From Caballeronia cordobensis (lineage in GTDB: Bacteria > Pseudomonadota > Gammaproteobacteria > Burkholderiales > Burkholderiaceae): DNA of 64,000 bases. The notes beneath the pieces are model-generated. The model was given only the letters and a program-made list of their open reading frames with translations. It was not told where the DNA came from and did no database searches. This document shows positions 1-8,685 of this stretch, piece by piece. Position 1 is the stretch's first letter, and each line of letters starts with the position of its first letter. Made by a program: the position numbers and the translations under genes. Where the stretch lies: positions 1-64,000 of the forward strand of contig NZ_FCNY02000015.1 of assembly GCF_001544575.2 (NCBI RefSeq), given 5' to 3'.

Positions 1-8
1 TTTCTTTG

Positions 9-40
9 GTGACTTTCTTTGCAGCAGCAAAGAAAGTTAC
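9..40. repeat. REP-like intergenic hairpin
   Basis: Two 14-nt arms (9-22 and 27-40) are complementary apart from one mismatch and enclose a 4-nt loop (agca). The arm core is CTTTCTTTGC. Hairpins with this core are commonly seen between genes in Burkholderia-group genomes, from memory. It sits upstream of fhcB and could act as a transcript end for the gene to the left or as a mobile REP-like element. No second copy was noticed in the window. Confidence 0.5.
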
Positions 41-149
41 CCCCGCCCCGGGGAGGGGCAGTGCTAATAGACCGACATGAAAGCAAGTTCCACGGAAACC
101 AAAACCAAAAAACAAAACCGGCATTAACCTTGCTAACAAGCCCAACACC

Positions 150-1409
150 ATGCCAACGCTCCCCAAAACACCACCAGCGCCAGCAAAAACCCCCCTCTGG
201 ACGTGTCCATTCTGCCCCCTGCTATGCGACGACATCCCGCTCGCGCGTACCCCCGACGAACGCCTAACCGCCCCGCACACCGCCTGCCCGCGGCTAGCCG
301 AATCGCTTGCAAGCTTCACTCAGCACGACGCAAGTCGAAAGCCAGCCATCAACGGGCAGCCCACCGATCCAACCTCGGCGCTCTCGCAAGCCGCATCGAT
401 CCTGTCGCACGCACGGCGGCCGCTCTTCGGCGGACTCGCGACCGACGTAGCCGGCGCACGCGCGCTCTATGAACTGGCGGCGCAGTGCGGCGCGATCCTC
501 GATCATCTGCACGGCGACGCGCTCGCCGACAGCAACCGCGTACTGCAAGACCGCGGCGCGTTCTTCACCACGCTCTCCGAAGTGCGCTCGCGCGCCGATC
601 TCATCGTCGTGTTCGCGTGCGAACCCGCGCGACGCTATCCGCGCTTCTATGAACGCGTCATCGCCGAAGATCGCGGCGTGAACATCGTATTCGTCGGATG
701 CGATGTCGATCAGGCCGCGCCCGCCCACGCCGAATCGATCCTGCCCGGCACCGATCCCTTCGATACGCTCGCGCTCTGGTCCGCGCATGTCGAAGGCGGC
801 CGGCCGATTCCCCTCGCTGAACTCGTCGCGCTGACAGAGCGCATCATGAAGGCGCAGTACACGGCGTTCGTCTACGAGCCGTCCGCACTGCCGACACAAC
901 ACGCCGCGCTCGCGATCGAAGCGCTGCAGCGCATCGTGAAGGCGATCAACCGCACCGCGCGTGCGGGCGCGCTCGCGCTGACCGGCGACGATGGCGCCGC
1001 GTCCGTCAATCAGGCCATCACATGGCTGTCGGGTTTCCCGGTGCGCACGCGTGTCGCCTACGGCTTGCCGCTCGATCACGATGCGCATCGCTATCGCACG
1101 GAAACGCTTCTGCAGCGCGGCGAAATCGACGCGCTGCTATGGATCTCGAGCTTCGCGCCCGAGCCGCTGCCCGCCTCGCTCGCCGATGACGTGCCGGTCA
1201 TCGTCCTCGGCCATCCATCGACGACACTGCCCGCGCGCAACGCCCCGACCGTGTTCATTCCCGTCGCGGCGCCGGGAATCGACAGCGGCGGGCATTTGTT
1301 CCGCGTCGATACGTCGGTGGTCGCGCCGCTCGCCGCCGCACGCGACAGCGCGTTGCCCACGGTCGCATCGATCGCTTCGCAACTCGCGCAGGCAAGGAGG
1401 CCGCAATGA
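150..1409 (+). CDS. fhcB: Formyltransferase/hydrolase complex subunit B (formylmethanofuran dehydrogenase subunit B-like)
   Basis: 419-residue homologue of formylmethanofuran dehydrogenase subunit B. In bacteria it belongs to the FhcABCD complex, which moves the formyl group from formyl-H4MPT to a methanofuran analogue and hydrolyses it to formate, the last step of H4MPT-linked formaldehyde oxidation in the cytosol. The N-terminus keeps a CPFCPLLCDD motif, like the iron-sulfur cysteine motif of archaeal FwdB, although bacterial complexes are not thought to act as dehydrogenases. The body (RVLQDRGAFFTTLSEVRSRADL, with AYG near residue 305) is typical of the family. The gene opens an operon and its stop overlaps the fhcA start (ATGA, 1406-1409). 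The start at 150 is the first ATG leading into the conserved N-terminus, and no strong RBS precedes it. Confidence 0.93.
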   Translation: MPTLPKTPPAPAKTPLWTCPFCPLLCDDIPLARTPDERLTAPHTACPRLAESLASFTQHDASRKPAINGQPTDPTSALSQAASILSHARRPLFGGLATDVAGARALYELAAQCGAILDHLHGDALADSNRVLQDRGAFFTTLSEVRSRADLIVVFACEPARRYPRFYERVIAEDRGVNIVFVGCDVDQAAPAHAESILPGTDPFDTLALWSAHVEGGRPIPLAELVALTERIMKAQYTAFVYEPSALPTQHAALAIEALQRIVKAINRTARAGALALTGDDGAASVNQAITWLSGFPVRTRVAYGLPLDHDAHRYRTETLLQRGEIDALLWISSFAPEPLPASLADDVPVIVLGHPSTTLPARNAPTVFIPVAAPGIDSGGHLFRVDTSVVAPLAAARDSALPTVASIASQLAQARRPQ

Positions 1410-3100
1410 GCGTCACGCGCCTGCGAGGCGGCACGCTCTACGACCCGGCGAACGGCATCGACGGCGAAAAGCGCGATCTCTTCTTTCGCGATGGCCGCAT
1501 CGTCGGCGATGCGTCGAACGAGCGCATCGAACACGATTACGACGCGAGCGGCATGGTCGTGATGGCGGGCGGCATCGACCTGCATTCGCATATCGGCGGC
1601 GGCAAGACGAATCTGTCGCGCCTCCTGCTGCCCGAAGATCATCGCGACGATCCGCGCGCCGTGCCCGATCGCCCAAACGAAGGCCGCTATATGCGCCTGC
1701 CTTCGTGCGGCGTGTGCGCGCCGGGCACGCTCGCGGCGGGCTATCGCTATGCGGAAATGGGCTACACGGCCGCGTTCGAACCCGCGATGATCGCCTCCAA
1801 CGCACGCCACGCGCATCTGGAAATGGGCGACACGCCGATCATCGATCACGGCGCGTATGTGATGATGGGCAACGACGAGCTCTTCCTGCAAATGCTCGCC
1901 GCGAAAGAAGACTTCGAGCGCCTGCGCGATTACGTCGGCTGGACCATCGATTCGAGCAAAGCGCTTGGCGTGAAGGTCGTGAATCCGGGCGGCATCTCGG
2001 CGTTCAAGTTCAATCAGCGTTCGCTGGATGTCGATGAAAAGCACGTGCATTACGGCATCACGCCGCGCGACGTGCTCATGACGCTCACGCGCGCGCTCAC
2101 CGATCTGCGCGTGCCGCATCCGCTGCATGTGCACGCGAGCAATCTGGGCGTGCCCGGCAACATCGATTCGACCATCAGGACGATGGACGCAGCCATTGGC
2201 CTGCCCATTCATCTGACGCATATCCAGTTCCACAGCTACGGCACGGAAGGCCCGCGCAAGTTCTCGTCGGGCGCGCGCGCGATCGCCGAAGCCGTGAACG
2301 CGCGGCCCAACGTGACCATCGACGTCGGCCAGATCATCTTCGGTCAGACCGTGACCGCATCCGGCGACACGATGATGCAGTTCAAGAACGCGCCGATGGC
2401 CAAGCCGCGCAAGTGGGTGCTCGGCGATATCGAATGCGATGCGGGCTGCGGCGTCGTGCCGTTCAAGTATCGCGAGCAAAGCTATGTGAATGCGCTGCAA
2501 TGGATCATCGGGCTGGAGATCTTTTTGCTCGTCGACGATCCGTGGCGCGTCTCGATGACCACCGATCATCCGAACGGCGCGCCGTTCACGAGCTATCCGC
2601 ATCTGATCCGCCTCTTGATGGACAAATCGTTTCGCGACGAACAACTCGACAAGCTGCACGCCGACGCGAAAACCGCGAGCGCTCTGGCCAGCATCACGCG
2701 TGAGTTCTCGCTATACGACATCGCGATCATCACGCGCGCCGGTCCGGCGAAGCTGCTCGGCCTGAAAGACCGCGGCCATCTCGGCGCGGGCGCGGCGGCG
2801 GATATCGCCGTGTATCGCAACGACGCCGACCGCGAGCGCATGTTCACATCGCCCGCGTTCGTGTTCAAGGACGGCGAGCTGATCGCGCGCGACGGCACAC
2901 TGCTCGCAACGCCGACGGGCGGCATCCATTACGTGCGGCCCGAGTACGATCGCGCGATCGAAAAGCGCGTGCGCGACTATGCGCAAGCGAATCTCGCGAC
3001 GCGCTTTGAAAACATCGCCATCGGCGACGACGAAATCTGCGCGTGCTGCAACGGCGGCAGGCTGCTGCCGGTTGCGTGCTTCGCGGCGAGCGGAGTCTGA
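1406..3100 (+). CDS. fhcA: Formyltransferase/hydrolase complex subunit A (amidohydrolase-like)
   Basis: 564-residue homologue of formylmethanofuran dehydrogenase subunit A, an amidohydrolase-fold protein. In the bacterial Fhc complex it is the hydrolytic subunit that releases formate from the formylated cofactor. The metal-binding HxH of amidohydrolases is at H60/H62 (GGIDLHSHIGGG), followed by family segments such as LPSCGVCAPGTLA and VHASNLGVPGN. A cysteine cluster (ICACCNGG) lies near the C-terminus. The start codon overlaps the fhcB stop, so translation is probably coupled. fhcD follows after 3 nt. Confidence 0.94.
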   Translation: MSVTRLRGGTLYDPANGIDGEKRDLFFRDGRIVGDASNERIEHDYDASGMVVMAGGIDLHSHIGGGKTNLSRLLLPEDHRDDPRAVPDRPNEGRYMRLPSCGVCAPGTLAAGYRYAEMGYTAAFEPAMIASNARHAHLEMGDTPIIDHGAYVMMGNDELFLQMLAAKEDFERLRDYVGWTIDSSKALGVKVVNPGGISAFKFNQRSLDVDEKHVHYGITPRDVLMTLTRALTDLRVPHPLHVHASNLGVPGNIDSTIRTMDAAIGLPIHLTHIQFHSYGTEGPRKFSSGARAIAEAVNARPNVTIDVGQIIFGQTVTASGDTMMQFKNAPMAKPRKWVLGDIECDAGCGVVPFKYREQSYVNALQWIIGLEIFLLVDDPWRVSMTTDHPNGAPFTSYPHLIRLLMDKSFRDEQLDKLHADAKTASALASITREFSLYDIAIITRAGPAKLLGLKDRGHLGAGAAADIAVYRNDADRERMFTSPAFVFKDGELIARDGTLLATPTGGIHYVRPEYDRAIEKRVRDYAQANLATRFENIAIGDDEICACCNGGRLLPVACFAASGV

Positions 3101-3103
3101 CGC

Positions 3104-4045
3104 ATGGTCATCAACGACACGCAGATCGACGACACCTTCGCCGAAGCCTTCCCGATGAAGGCGACTCGCCTCGTCATTACCGCGCATACGCCGGTGTGGG
3201 CGCGGCACGCCGCGAATTCGCTGACGGGATTCGCCACCTCCGTGATCGATTGCGGCTGCGAGGCGGGCATCGAACGCGATCTCGCAGGCGACGAAACGCC
3301 TGACGGAAGACCGGGCGTTTCCGTGCTGATCTTCGCGATCTCCTCGAAAGAACTGGCCAAGCAGATCGCGCGGCGCGTCGGGCAATGCGTGCTCACGTGC
3401 CCGACCACCGCCGTGTATGGCGGCATCGATCCGTCGAGCGTGCGCGCGCCGCTTTCGGATAACGCGCCGCTCGGCGCGGGCCTGCGCTTTTTCGGCGACG
3501 GCTATCAGATATCGAAAGTGCTCGGCGGCACGCGATACTGGCGCGTGCCGGTGATGGACGGCGAATTCGTCTGCGAGGAATTCACCGCGACGGTGAAGGC
3601 GGTCGGCGGCGGCAACCTGCTCTTCCTCGCGCGCGATATCGACAGCGCCCTGCATGCGGCCGAATCCGCCGTCGCCGCGATGCATCGCTTGCCGAACGTC
3701 ATCACGCCATTTCCGGGCGGCGTCGTGCGTTCGGGCTCGAAGATCGGCTCCAAATATGCGGGCGCGAGCGCATCCACCAACGATGCGTTCTGCCCGACGC
3801 TCGTCGGCTTGTCGAAGAAAAGCGAACTGACGCCGGATGTCGCGTGCGTGCTCGAAATCGTGATCGACGGCCTGACCGATGCGGACGTCGGCGCCGCGAT
3901 GACGGCGGGCATCGCGGCCGCGACGAAGATCGGGCGCACGGGCGGCGTGCTGCGAATTTCGGCGGGCAATTATGGCGGCAAGCTCGGACCGTATCACTTC
4001 AAGCTGCATGAACTGTCGAAGGATATCGACGGGAGCCGCGCATGA
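3104..4045 (+). CDS. fhcD: Formylmethanofuran--tetrahydromethanopterin formyltransferase, Fhc complex subunit D
   Basis: 313 residues, collinear with archaeal and bacterial Ftr. It transfers the formyl group between formyl-H4MPT and the methanofuran-type cofactor inside the Fhc complex. The N-terminal segment IDDTFAEAFPMKATRLVITA and the internal GTRYWRVPVMDGEF and NVITPFPGGVVRSGSKIGS stretches are typical Ftr blocks, and the length matches the family (about 300). It sits 3 nt after fhcA and overlaps fhcC by 4 nt (ATGA), so it is part of the same transcript. Confidence 0.95.
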   Translation: MVINDTQIDDTFAEAFPMKATRLVITAHTPVWARHAANSLTGFATSVIDCGCEAGIERDLAGDETPDGRPGVSVLIFAISSKELAKQIARRVGQCVLTCPTTAVYGGIDPSSVRAPLSDNAPLGAGLRFFGDGYQISKVLGGTRYWRVPVMDGEFVCEEFTATVKAVGGGNLLFLARDIDSALHAAESAVAAMHRLPNVITPFPGGVVRSGSKIGSKYAGASASTNDAFCPTLVGLSKKSELTPDVACVLEIVIDGLTDADVGAAMTAGIAAATKIGRTGGVLRISAGNYGGKLGPYHFKLHELSKDIDGSRA

Positions 4046-4863
4046 ACGCCATCGAACTGCGCGTAAAAAATACGCCGAGCTTTCGCGTCGATGCGTCGAA
4101 TTTACTGCCCGCGGTGCTCGCGTCGGCCGAATCGAACGAGTTGCCGCGCATCGTGCTGCAAGGCGCGGGCGAAACGTGCGCGCTCGGCGATCTTTTCGAT
4201 ATCGCGCGCACGCAAGCCGAAACGCCGAGTCTTACCATCGAGGGCGACGTGCGATGGCTCGATCGCATCGGCGCGAACATGACCGAAGGCACGCTCACGG
4301 TGCATGGCCACGCGGGCGATCATGCGGGCGCGAAAATGCTCGGCGGCGCGTTGCACATTCATGGCGATGCCGGCGCGTTCGCCGCGTGCGAAATGCAGGG
4401 CGGACGGCTCACGATTCACGGCGATGCGGGCGATTTCGCGGCAGGCGCGCTGCCCGGCGACATGGAAGGCATGACAGGCGGCACGCTCACGATCCACGGC
4501 AACGCCGGCGCGCGCCTCGCGGACCGCATGCGGCGCGGCACCGTGCTCGTCGCGGGCCATGCGGGCGATTTCGCCGCGTCGCGGCTCGTTGCGGGCACGG
4601 TCTGCATCGGCGGCGAAGTGGGCGCACACTTGGGATACGGTATGCGGCGCGGCACGCTGTTTCTGACGCACGCGCCCTCTCGCCTTCCGCCGACTTTCAC
4701 GGAAGGCGGCCACGGCTTCGACACGTTCTGGCTGCTGTTCACGCGCATGCTTGCGAAAGAGATCGCACCGTTTTCACATCTCGCGGGCACGATGTTGCCG
4801 CGACGCTACGCCGGCGATCTCGCCGTCGACGGACGCGGGGAATTGCTGATCGCCAATTCATAG
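4042..4863 (+). CDS. fhcC: Formyltransferase/hydrolase complex subunit C
   Basis: 273 residues, homologous to formylmethanofuran dehydrogenase subunit C, a beta-helix scaffold protein related to the GltS C-terminal domain. Residues about 65-200 hold repeated GG-x-L-x-I-x-G-x-A-G units (for example GGALHIHGDAGAF and GGRLTIHGDAGDF), the signature of the right-handed beta-helix. It closes the fhc gene set in the order B-A-D-C. The start overlaps the fhcD stop. Expected role is structural, holding the other Fhc subunits together. Confidence 0.93.
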   Translation: MNAIELRVKNTPSFRVDASNLLPAVLASAESNELPRIVLQGAGETCALGDLFDIARTQAETPSLTIEGDVRWLDRIGANMTEGTLTVHGHAGDHAGAKMLGGALHIHGDAGAFAACEMQGGRLTIHGDAGDFAAGALPGDMEGMTGGTLTIHGNAGARLADRMRRGTVLVAGHAGDFAASRLVAGTVCIGGEVGAHLGYGMRRGTLFLTHAPSRLPPTFTEGGHGFDTFWLLFTRMLAKEIAPFSHLAGTMLPRRYAGDLAVDGRGELLIANS

Positions 4864-4877
4864 GCAGGAGATGAACA

Positions 4878-4913
4878 ATGGAATGTTGGCACTTCAAAGG
4901 AGAGAGGCGATGA
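4878..4913 (+). CDS. Possible 11-codon leader ORF (MECWHFKGERR)
   Basis: An AGGAG sequence at 4866-4870 is followed after 7 nt by an ATG that opens an 11-codon frame, MECWHFKGERR, ending in TGA. That TGA overlaps the ATG of the cytochrome b561 gene at 4910 (ATGA), as in translational coupling. It is not PqqA: it lacks the Glu-x3-Tyr pair used for PQQ. No homologue is known to me. It may be a short coupling or leader peptide, or chance. Confidence 0.3.
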   Translation: MECWHFKGERR

Positions 4914-5482
4914 GCACCGCGCGGACATCCGCGGCGTCGCGCGACGGCAGGCTGCCCGGCCCGAGCGAGCGTTTCGCAGGCCCATTGATCGCGCTGCACT
5001 GGCTGATCGCCGTCGCAATCATCGCGATGCTGTGCATCGGCTTCTATATGGTCGGCCTGCCGCGCGGGCTGCCGTTCAAGTCCGATCTCATCAACTTCCA
5101 TAAATCGCTTGGAATCACCGTTTTCCTGCTGGTGCTGATGCGCATCCTGGTACGCCTGGCTTATGGCCGTCCGCCTCTGCCGCCGATGCCAACGTGGCAA
5201 CGCGCCGCCGCGAGCATTACGCAGGCTCTTTTATACGTAGGGATGGTGGCGATGCCGCTCACCGGCTATCTCGGCTCGTCGTTCAACAAGTTCGGCACGA
5301 AGTTCTGGGGTCTCACGCTGCCGCAATGGGGCTGGGACGACAAGCACTTGCGCGGCATCTTTTTCGGCATTCACGAGACGATCGCGTGGATCATGGCGGC
5401 ACTGGTCATCGTGCATTTTCTGGGCGCGATGAAGCATCAACTGATCGATCGCGACGGTCTCTTGCGGAGGATGTGGCCTTGA
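4910..5482 (+). CDS. Cytochrome b561 family membrane protein
   Basis: 190 residues with four predicted membrane helices and the cytochrome b561 layout: ALHWLIAVAIIAML (first haem-ligand His), NFHKSLGITVFLLVLMRILVR, ITQALLYVGMVAMPLTGYL and ETIAWIMAALVIVHFLGAMKHQLIDRD. It probably carries two b haems and passes electrons between quinone and periplasmic partners. Its place between fhcC and pqqB suggests a link to PQQ-dependent oxidation (inference). The start at 4910 is chosen because AAAGGAGAG (4896-4904) lies 5 nt upstream; an in-frame ATG at 4871 directly abuts a Shine-Dalgarno sequence and is less likely. The stop overlaps the TTG start of pqqB. Confidence 0.88.
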   Translation: MSTARTSAASRDGRLPGPSERFAGPLIALHWLIAVAIIAMLCIGFYMVGLPRGLPFKSDLINFHKSLGITVFLLVLMRILVRLAYGRPPLPPMPTWQRAAASITQALLYVGMVAMPLTGYLGSSFNKFGTKFWGLTLPQWGWDDKHLRGIFFGIHETIAWIMAALVIVHFLGAMKHQLIDRDGLLRRMWP

Positions 5483-6399
5483 AGATTCGCGTGCTGGGTT
5501 CATCGGCGGGCGGCGGTTTCCCGCAATGGAACTGCAACTGCCGCAATTGCGACGGCGTGCGGCGCGGCACGATCGCGGCGCGCGCGCGCACGCAATCGTC
5601 CATTGCCGTGAGCGATAACGGCGAGGACTGGCTGCTCGTCAATGCATCGCCGGACATTCTTGCGCAGATTGCGGCGAATCCGGAATTGCAGCCCGCGCGC
5701 AAGGTGCGCGACACGGGCATCGCGGCGGTCGTCACGATGGATGCGCAGATCGACCACGTCACGGGTCTTCTGATGCTGCGCGAACGCGGCTCGCCCTTGC
5801 CGCTCTATACGACCGACGCCGTGTGGCAAGACCTCTCGACGGGCTTTCCGATCACGTCGATCCTTTCGCATTACTGCGGCGTGGAGCATCGTCGCATCGC
5901 GCTCGATGGCAACGCGTTTGCGGCGCCCGAACTACCGCGCGTCAGGATCGACGCCTTGCCTCTGTCGAGCAAGGCGCCGCCTTATTCGCCGCATCGCGAT
6001 GCGCCGGAAACGGGCGACAACATCGGGCTCATGTTCACGAATACCGCTACGAACAAGCGCGCGTTCTATGCGCCGGGGCTCGGCGCGCTGGAGCCGCATG
6101 TGCTCGACGCGATGCGCGAGGCAGACCTTTTGCTCGTCGACGGCACCGTATGGACCGACGATGAAATGATTCGCCTCGGACTCACGAAGAAGACCGGCAA
6201 GGACATGGGTCACCTGGCGCAAAGCGGCGCGGGCGGCATGATCGAGGTGCTCGATTCGATCGGTCGCGACGGTGTACGCAAGGTGCTCATCCACATCAAC
6301 AACACGAATCCGATTCTCATCGAAGACGGACCCGAAAGACGCATGCTCTCGGAGCACGGCATCGAAGTCGCGCACGACGGCATGACATTCGAGCTGTGA
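5479..6399 (+). CDS. pqqB: Pyrroloquinoline quinone biosynthesis protein PqqB
   Basis: 306 residues from a TTG start (TTGA overlap with the preceding stop). PqqB is a metallo-beta-lactamase-fold protein of PQQ maturation, thought to oxidise or hydroxylate the processed tyrosine intermediate. The N-terminus KIRVLGSSAGGGFPQWNCNC and the C19/C21/C24 cluster are diagnostic, and length is the usual about 305. Later blocks include TMDAQIDHVTGL and LLVDGTVWTDDEM. A longer in-frame opening from 5194 only runs antisense to logic inside the cytochrome gene, so the TTG is preferred. It is followed by pqqC after a short gap. Confidence 0.95.
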   Translation: MKIRVLGSSAGGGFPQWNCNCRNCDGVRRGTIAARARTQSSIAVSDNGEDWLLVNASPDILAQIAANPELQPARKVRDTGIAAVVTMDAQIDHVTGLLMLRERGSPLPLYTTDAVWQDLSTGFPITSILSHYCGVEHRRIALDGNAFAAPELPRVRIDALPLSSKAPPYSPHRDAPETGDNIGLMFTNTATNKRAFYAPGLGALEPHVLDAMREADLLLVDGTVWTDDEMIRLGLTKKTGKDMGHLAQSGAGGMIEVLDSIGRDGVRKVLIHINNTNPILIEDGPERRMLSEHGIEVAHDGMTFEL

Positions 6400-6435
6400 C
6401 CTCGCTGTGACCTATACGCCATGGAGAACGACCCG

Positions 6436-7170
6436 ATGCTGAACCCCACCACAGGCCCGATCTTCACGAAGGTGAACGACGACGGCCCCGCGTGGACGCG
6501 CGATGAATTCGAGGCGCAGTTGCGCGCGAAGGGCACGGCGTATCACATTCATCATCCGTTCAACGTGAAGATGAATAGCGGCGGCTGTTCGAAGGAGCAG
6601 ATACGCGGCTGGGTCGCGAACCGCTTCTACTATCAGATCAACATTCCGCTGAAGGATGCGGCGGTGATGTCCAATTGCCCCGATCGCGAAACGCGCCGCC
6701 GCTGGGTGCTGCGCATTCTCGATCACGACGGTCACGGCGATCAGCCCGGCGGCATCGAAGCATGGGCGCGGCTCGGCGATGCGGTCGGTCTCTCGCGCGA
6801 CGATCTCTGGTCGCTCAAGCTCGTGACGCCGGGCGTGCGCTTCGCCGTCGATGCTTATGTGAACTTCGCGCGCCGCGCGCCGTGGCAGGAGTCGGTCTGC
6901 TCGTCGCTCACCGAGATGTTCGCGCCGCAGATTCACAAGGACCGTCTCGCGACATGGCCCGAGCACTACACGTGGATCGAGCCGGACGGGCTGCATTATT
7001 TCCGCTCGCGCGTGTCGCTCGCGCAGCGCGATGTCGAACACGGCCTCGAAGTGACGCTCGCGCATTTCACGACGCGTCTGGCGCAGCAGCGCGCGCTCGA
7101 CATTCTGCAATTCAAGCTCGACATCCTCTGGACCATGCTCGATTCGATCGAAAAGGCCTTCCCGCAATGA
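6436..7170 (+). CDS. pqqC: Pyrroloquinoline-quinone synthase PqqC
   Basis: 244 residues. PqqC is the cofactor-free oxidase that carries out the final ring closure and eight-electron oxidation to PQQ. The conserved YHIHHPFNVKMNSG, WVANRFYYQINIPLKDAA and LDHDGHG blocks are present, and the C-terminal LDILQFKLDILWTMLDSIE matches the family. GGAGA at 6423-6427 lies 8 nt before the ATG at 6436, whereas the in-frame ATG at 6421 has no upstream ribosome site, so 6436 is chosen. The stop overlaps the pqqD start (ATGA, 7167-7170). Confidence 0.95.
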   Translation: MLNPTTGPIFTKVNDDGPAWTRDEFEAQLRAKGTAYHIHHPFNVKMNSGGCSKEQIRGWVANRFYYQINIPLKDAAVMSNCPDRETRRRWVLRILDHDGHGDQPGGIEAWARLGDAVGLSRDDLWSLKLVTPGVRFAVDAYVNFARRAPWQESVCSSLTEMFAPQIHKDRLATWPEHYTWIEPDGLHYFRSRVSLAQRDVEHGLEVTLAHFTTRLAQQRALDILQFKLDILWTMLDSIEKAFPQ

Positions 7171-7475
7171 GCGATATCCCTCCGACTCAACGAAAGCAGG
7201 AAGCCGTCGAGGCGCCGGACGATTCGCTGCATCCGAAGCTCAAGCGCCTCTTTCGCCTGCAATGGGAACCGGCGCAGGACGCGCATGTGCTGCTGTATCC
7301 GGAAGGCATGGTGAAGCTCAATCAGAGCGCCGCGCAAATTCTTCTGCGATGCGACGGCACGCGCGATATTCCCGCGCTCGTCGCCGATCTCGAAGCGGCG
7401 TTCAATGCAAGCGGCCTCGGCGACGACGTGCGGGCGTTCATCGCCGGCGCGCGTGCGCGGGGCTGGCTGGAGTAG
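7167..7475 (+). CDS. pqqD: PQQ biosynthesis peptide chaperone PqqD
   Basis: 102 residues. PqqD binds the PqqA precursor peptide and presents it to the radical-SAM enzyme PqqE. The conserved chain HPKLKRLFRLQWEPAQDAHV, LYPEGMVKLNQSAAQILLRCDG and the C-terminal ARGWLE agree with PqqD. The first 20 or so residues are a variable polar leader. It is coupled to pqqC by ATGA and followed after 4 nt by pqqE, as in most pqq operons. Confidence 0.94.
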   Translation: MSDIPPTQRKQEAVEAPDDSLHPKLKRLFRLQWEPAQDAHVLLYPEGMVKLNQSAAQILLRCDGTRDIPALVADLEAAFNASGLGDDVRAFIAGARARGWLE

Positions 7476-7479
7476 CGTC

Positions 7480-8685
7480 ATGACTGACTTGTCCGAACCC
7501 ATCGCGAAGCCGGCGCACGAAGACGCGCCGAATACACCGATTGCGCCGCCTTTGTGGCTGCTTGCGGAATTGACGTATCGCTGTCCGCTGCATTGCGTGT
7601 TCTGCTACAACCCGGTGAACTACGCCGACCACACGCGCGAACTCGATACCGATCAATGGCTCGACGTCTTGCGTCAGGCGCGCGCTTTGGGCGCGGCGCA
7701 GCTCGGCTTTTCCGGCGGCGAGCCGCTCCTGCGCGACGATCTGGAAACGCTCGTGGCCGAAGCGCGCAAGCTCGGCTTCTATACGAACCTCATCACGTCG
7801 GGCATCGGTCTCACGGAGAAGCGCATCGGCGCGTTGCAGGACGCGGGCCTCGATCACATCCAGCTCTCGTTTCAGGACTCGTCGCAAGAGCTCAACGATT
7901 TTCTCTCCAGCACGAAGACCTTCGACTACAAGAAGCGCGTCGCGAATCTCATCAAGGCGCACGGCTTTCCGATGGTGCTCAACTGCGTGCTGCATCGCTA
8001 TAACCTGCCGCATATCGGACGCATCATCGACATGGCGCTCGAGATGGGCGCGGAATATCTCGAACTCGCAAACACGCAGTATTACGGCTGGGCGCATGCG
8101 AACCGCGCGCAACTCATGCCGACGAAAGAACAGCTCGACGAAGCGGAAGCCGTGGTCGAGCGCTATCGCAACGAGATCGGCGACGCGTGCAAGATCTTCT
8201 TCGTGGTGCCCGATTACTACGAGCGCAGGCCGAAGCGCTGCATGAACGGCTGGGGCTCGGTGTTTCTCGGCATCGCGCCCGACGGCGCCGCCTTGCCGTG
8301 CCATACCGCGCGCTCGCTGCCGGGCCTCACGTTTCCGAACGTCACCGACATGCCGCTCAAGGACATCTGGTACGAGAGCGACGCGTTCAATCGCTTTCGC
8401 GGTTTCGGCTGGATGAAGGAGCCGTGCCGCAGTTGCGATGAAAAGGCCATCGACATGGGCGGCTGCCGCTGTCAGGCGTATCTGCTCACGCAAGATCCCG
8501 CGAATGCCGATCCCGTGTGCGACAAGTCGCCCCATCACGAGCGCGTGATCGAAGTGGTGCGCGCGGCATCGGCGAGACAGGAACCGCAGGAACAGCCGAT
8601 CATCTTCCGCAACGATGCGAACTCGAAACGCATCGCGGCGCTCGATCGCGAGAATGGTGCAGAAAAAGGAGAAGACAAACCATGA
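7480..8685 (+). CDS. pqqE: PqqA peptide cyclase PqqE (radical SAM/SPASM)
   Basis: 401 residues. PqqE forms the carbon-carbon bond between the Glu and Tyr side chains of PqqA, the first committed step of PQQ synthesis. The radical-SAM cluster motif CPLHCVFC is near residue 39, followed by GFSGGEPLLRDDLE. The C-terminal SPASM region carries cysteines in RCMNGWGSVFLGIAPDGAALPCH and EPCRSCDEKAIDMGGCRCQ for auxiliary clusters. The ATG at 7480 directly follows the pqqD stop, with GGAG just before it. The stop overlaps the next ATG (8682), joining pqq synthesis to a regulator gene. No pqqA was found nearby. Confidence 0.96.
   Translation: MTDLSEPIAKPAHEDAPNTPIAPPLWLLAELTYRCPLHCVFCYNPVNYADHTRELDTDQWLDVLRQARALGAAQLGFSGGEPLLRDDLETLVAEARKLGFYTNLITSGIGLTEKRIGALQDAGLDHIQLSFQDSSQELNDFLSSTKTFDYKKRVANLIKAHGFPMVLNCVLHRYNLPHIGRIIDMALEMGAEYLELANTQYYGWAHANRAQLMPTKEQLDEAEAVVERYRNEIGDACKIFFVVPDYYERRPKRCMNGWGSVFLGIAPDGAALPCHTARSLPGLTFPNVTDMPLKDIWYESDAFNRFRGFGWMKEPCRSCDEKAIDMGGCRCQAYLLTQDPANADPVCDKSPHHERVIEVVRAASARQEPQEQPIIFRNDANSKRIAALDRENGAEKGEDKP

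Noticed and set aside
76..126. 16-codon frame MKASSTETKTKKQNRH considered as pqqA or leader
   Set aside because: No Glu-x3-Tyr pair, no ribosome site, and wrong size for PqqA.
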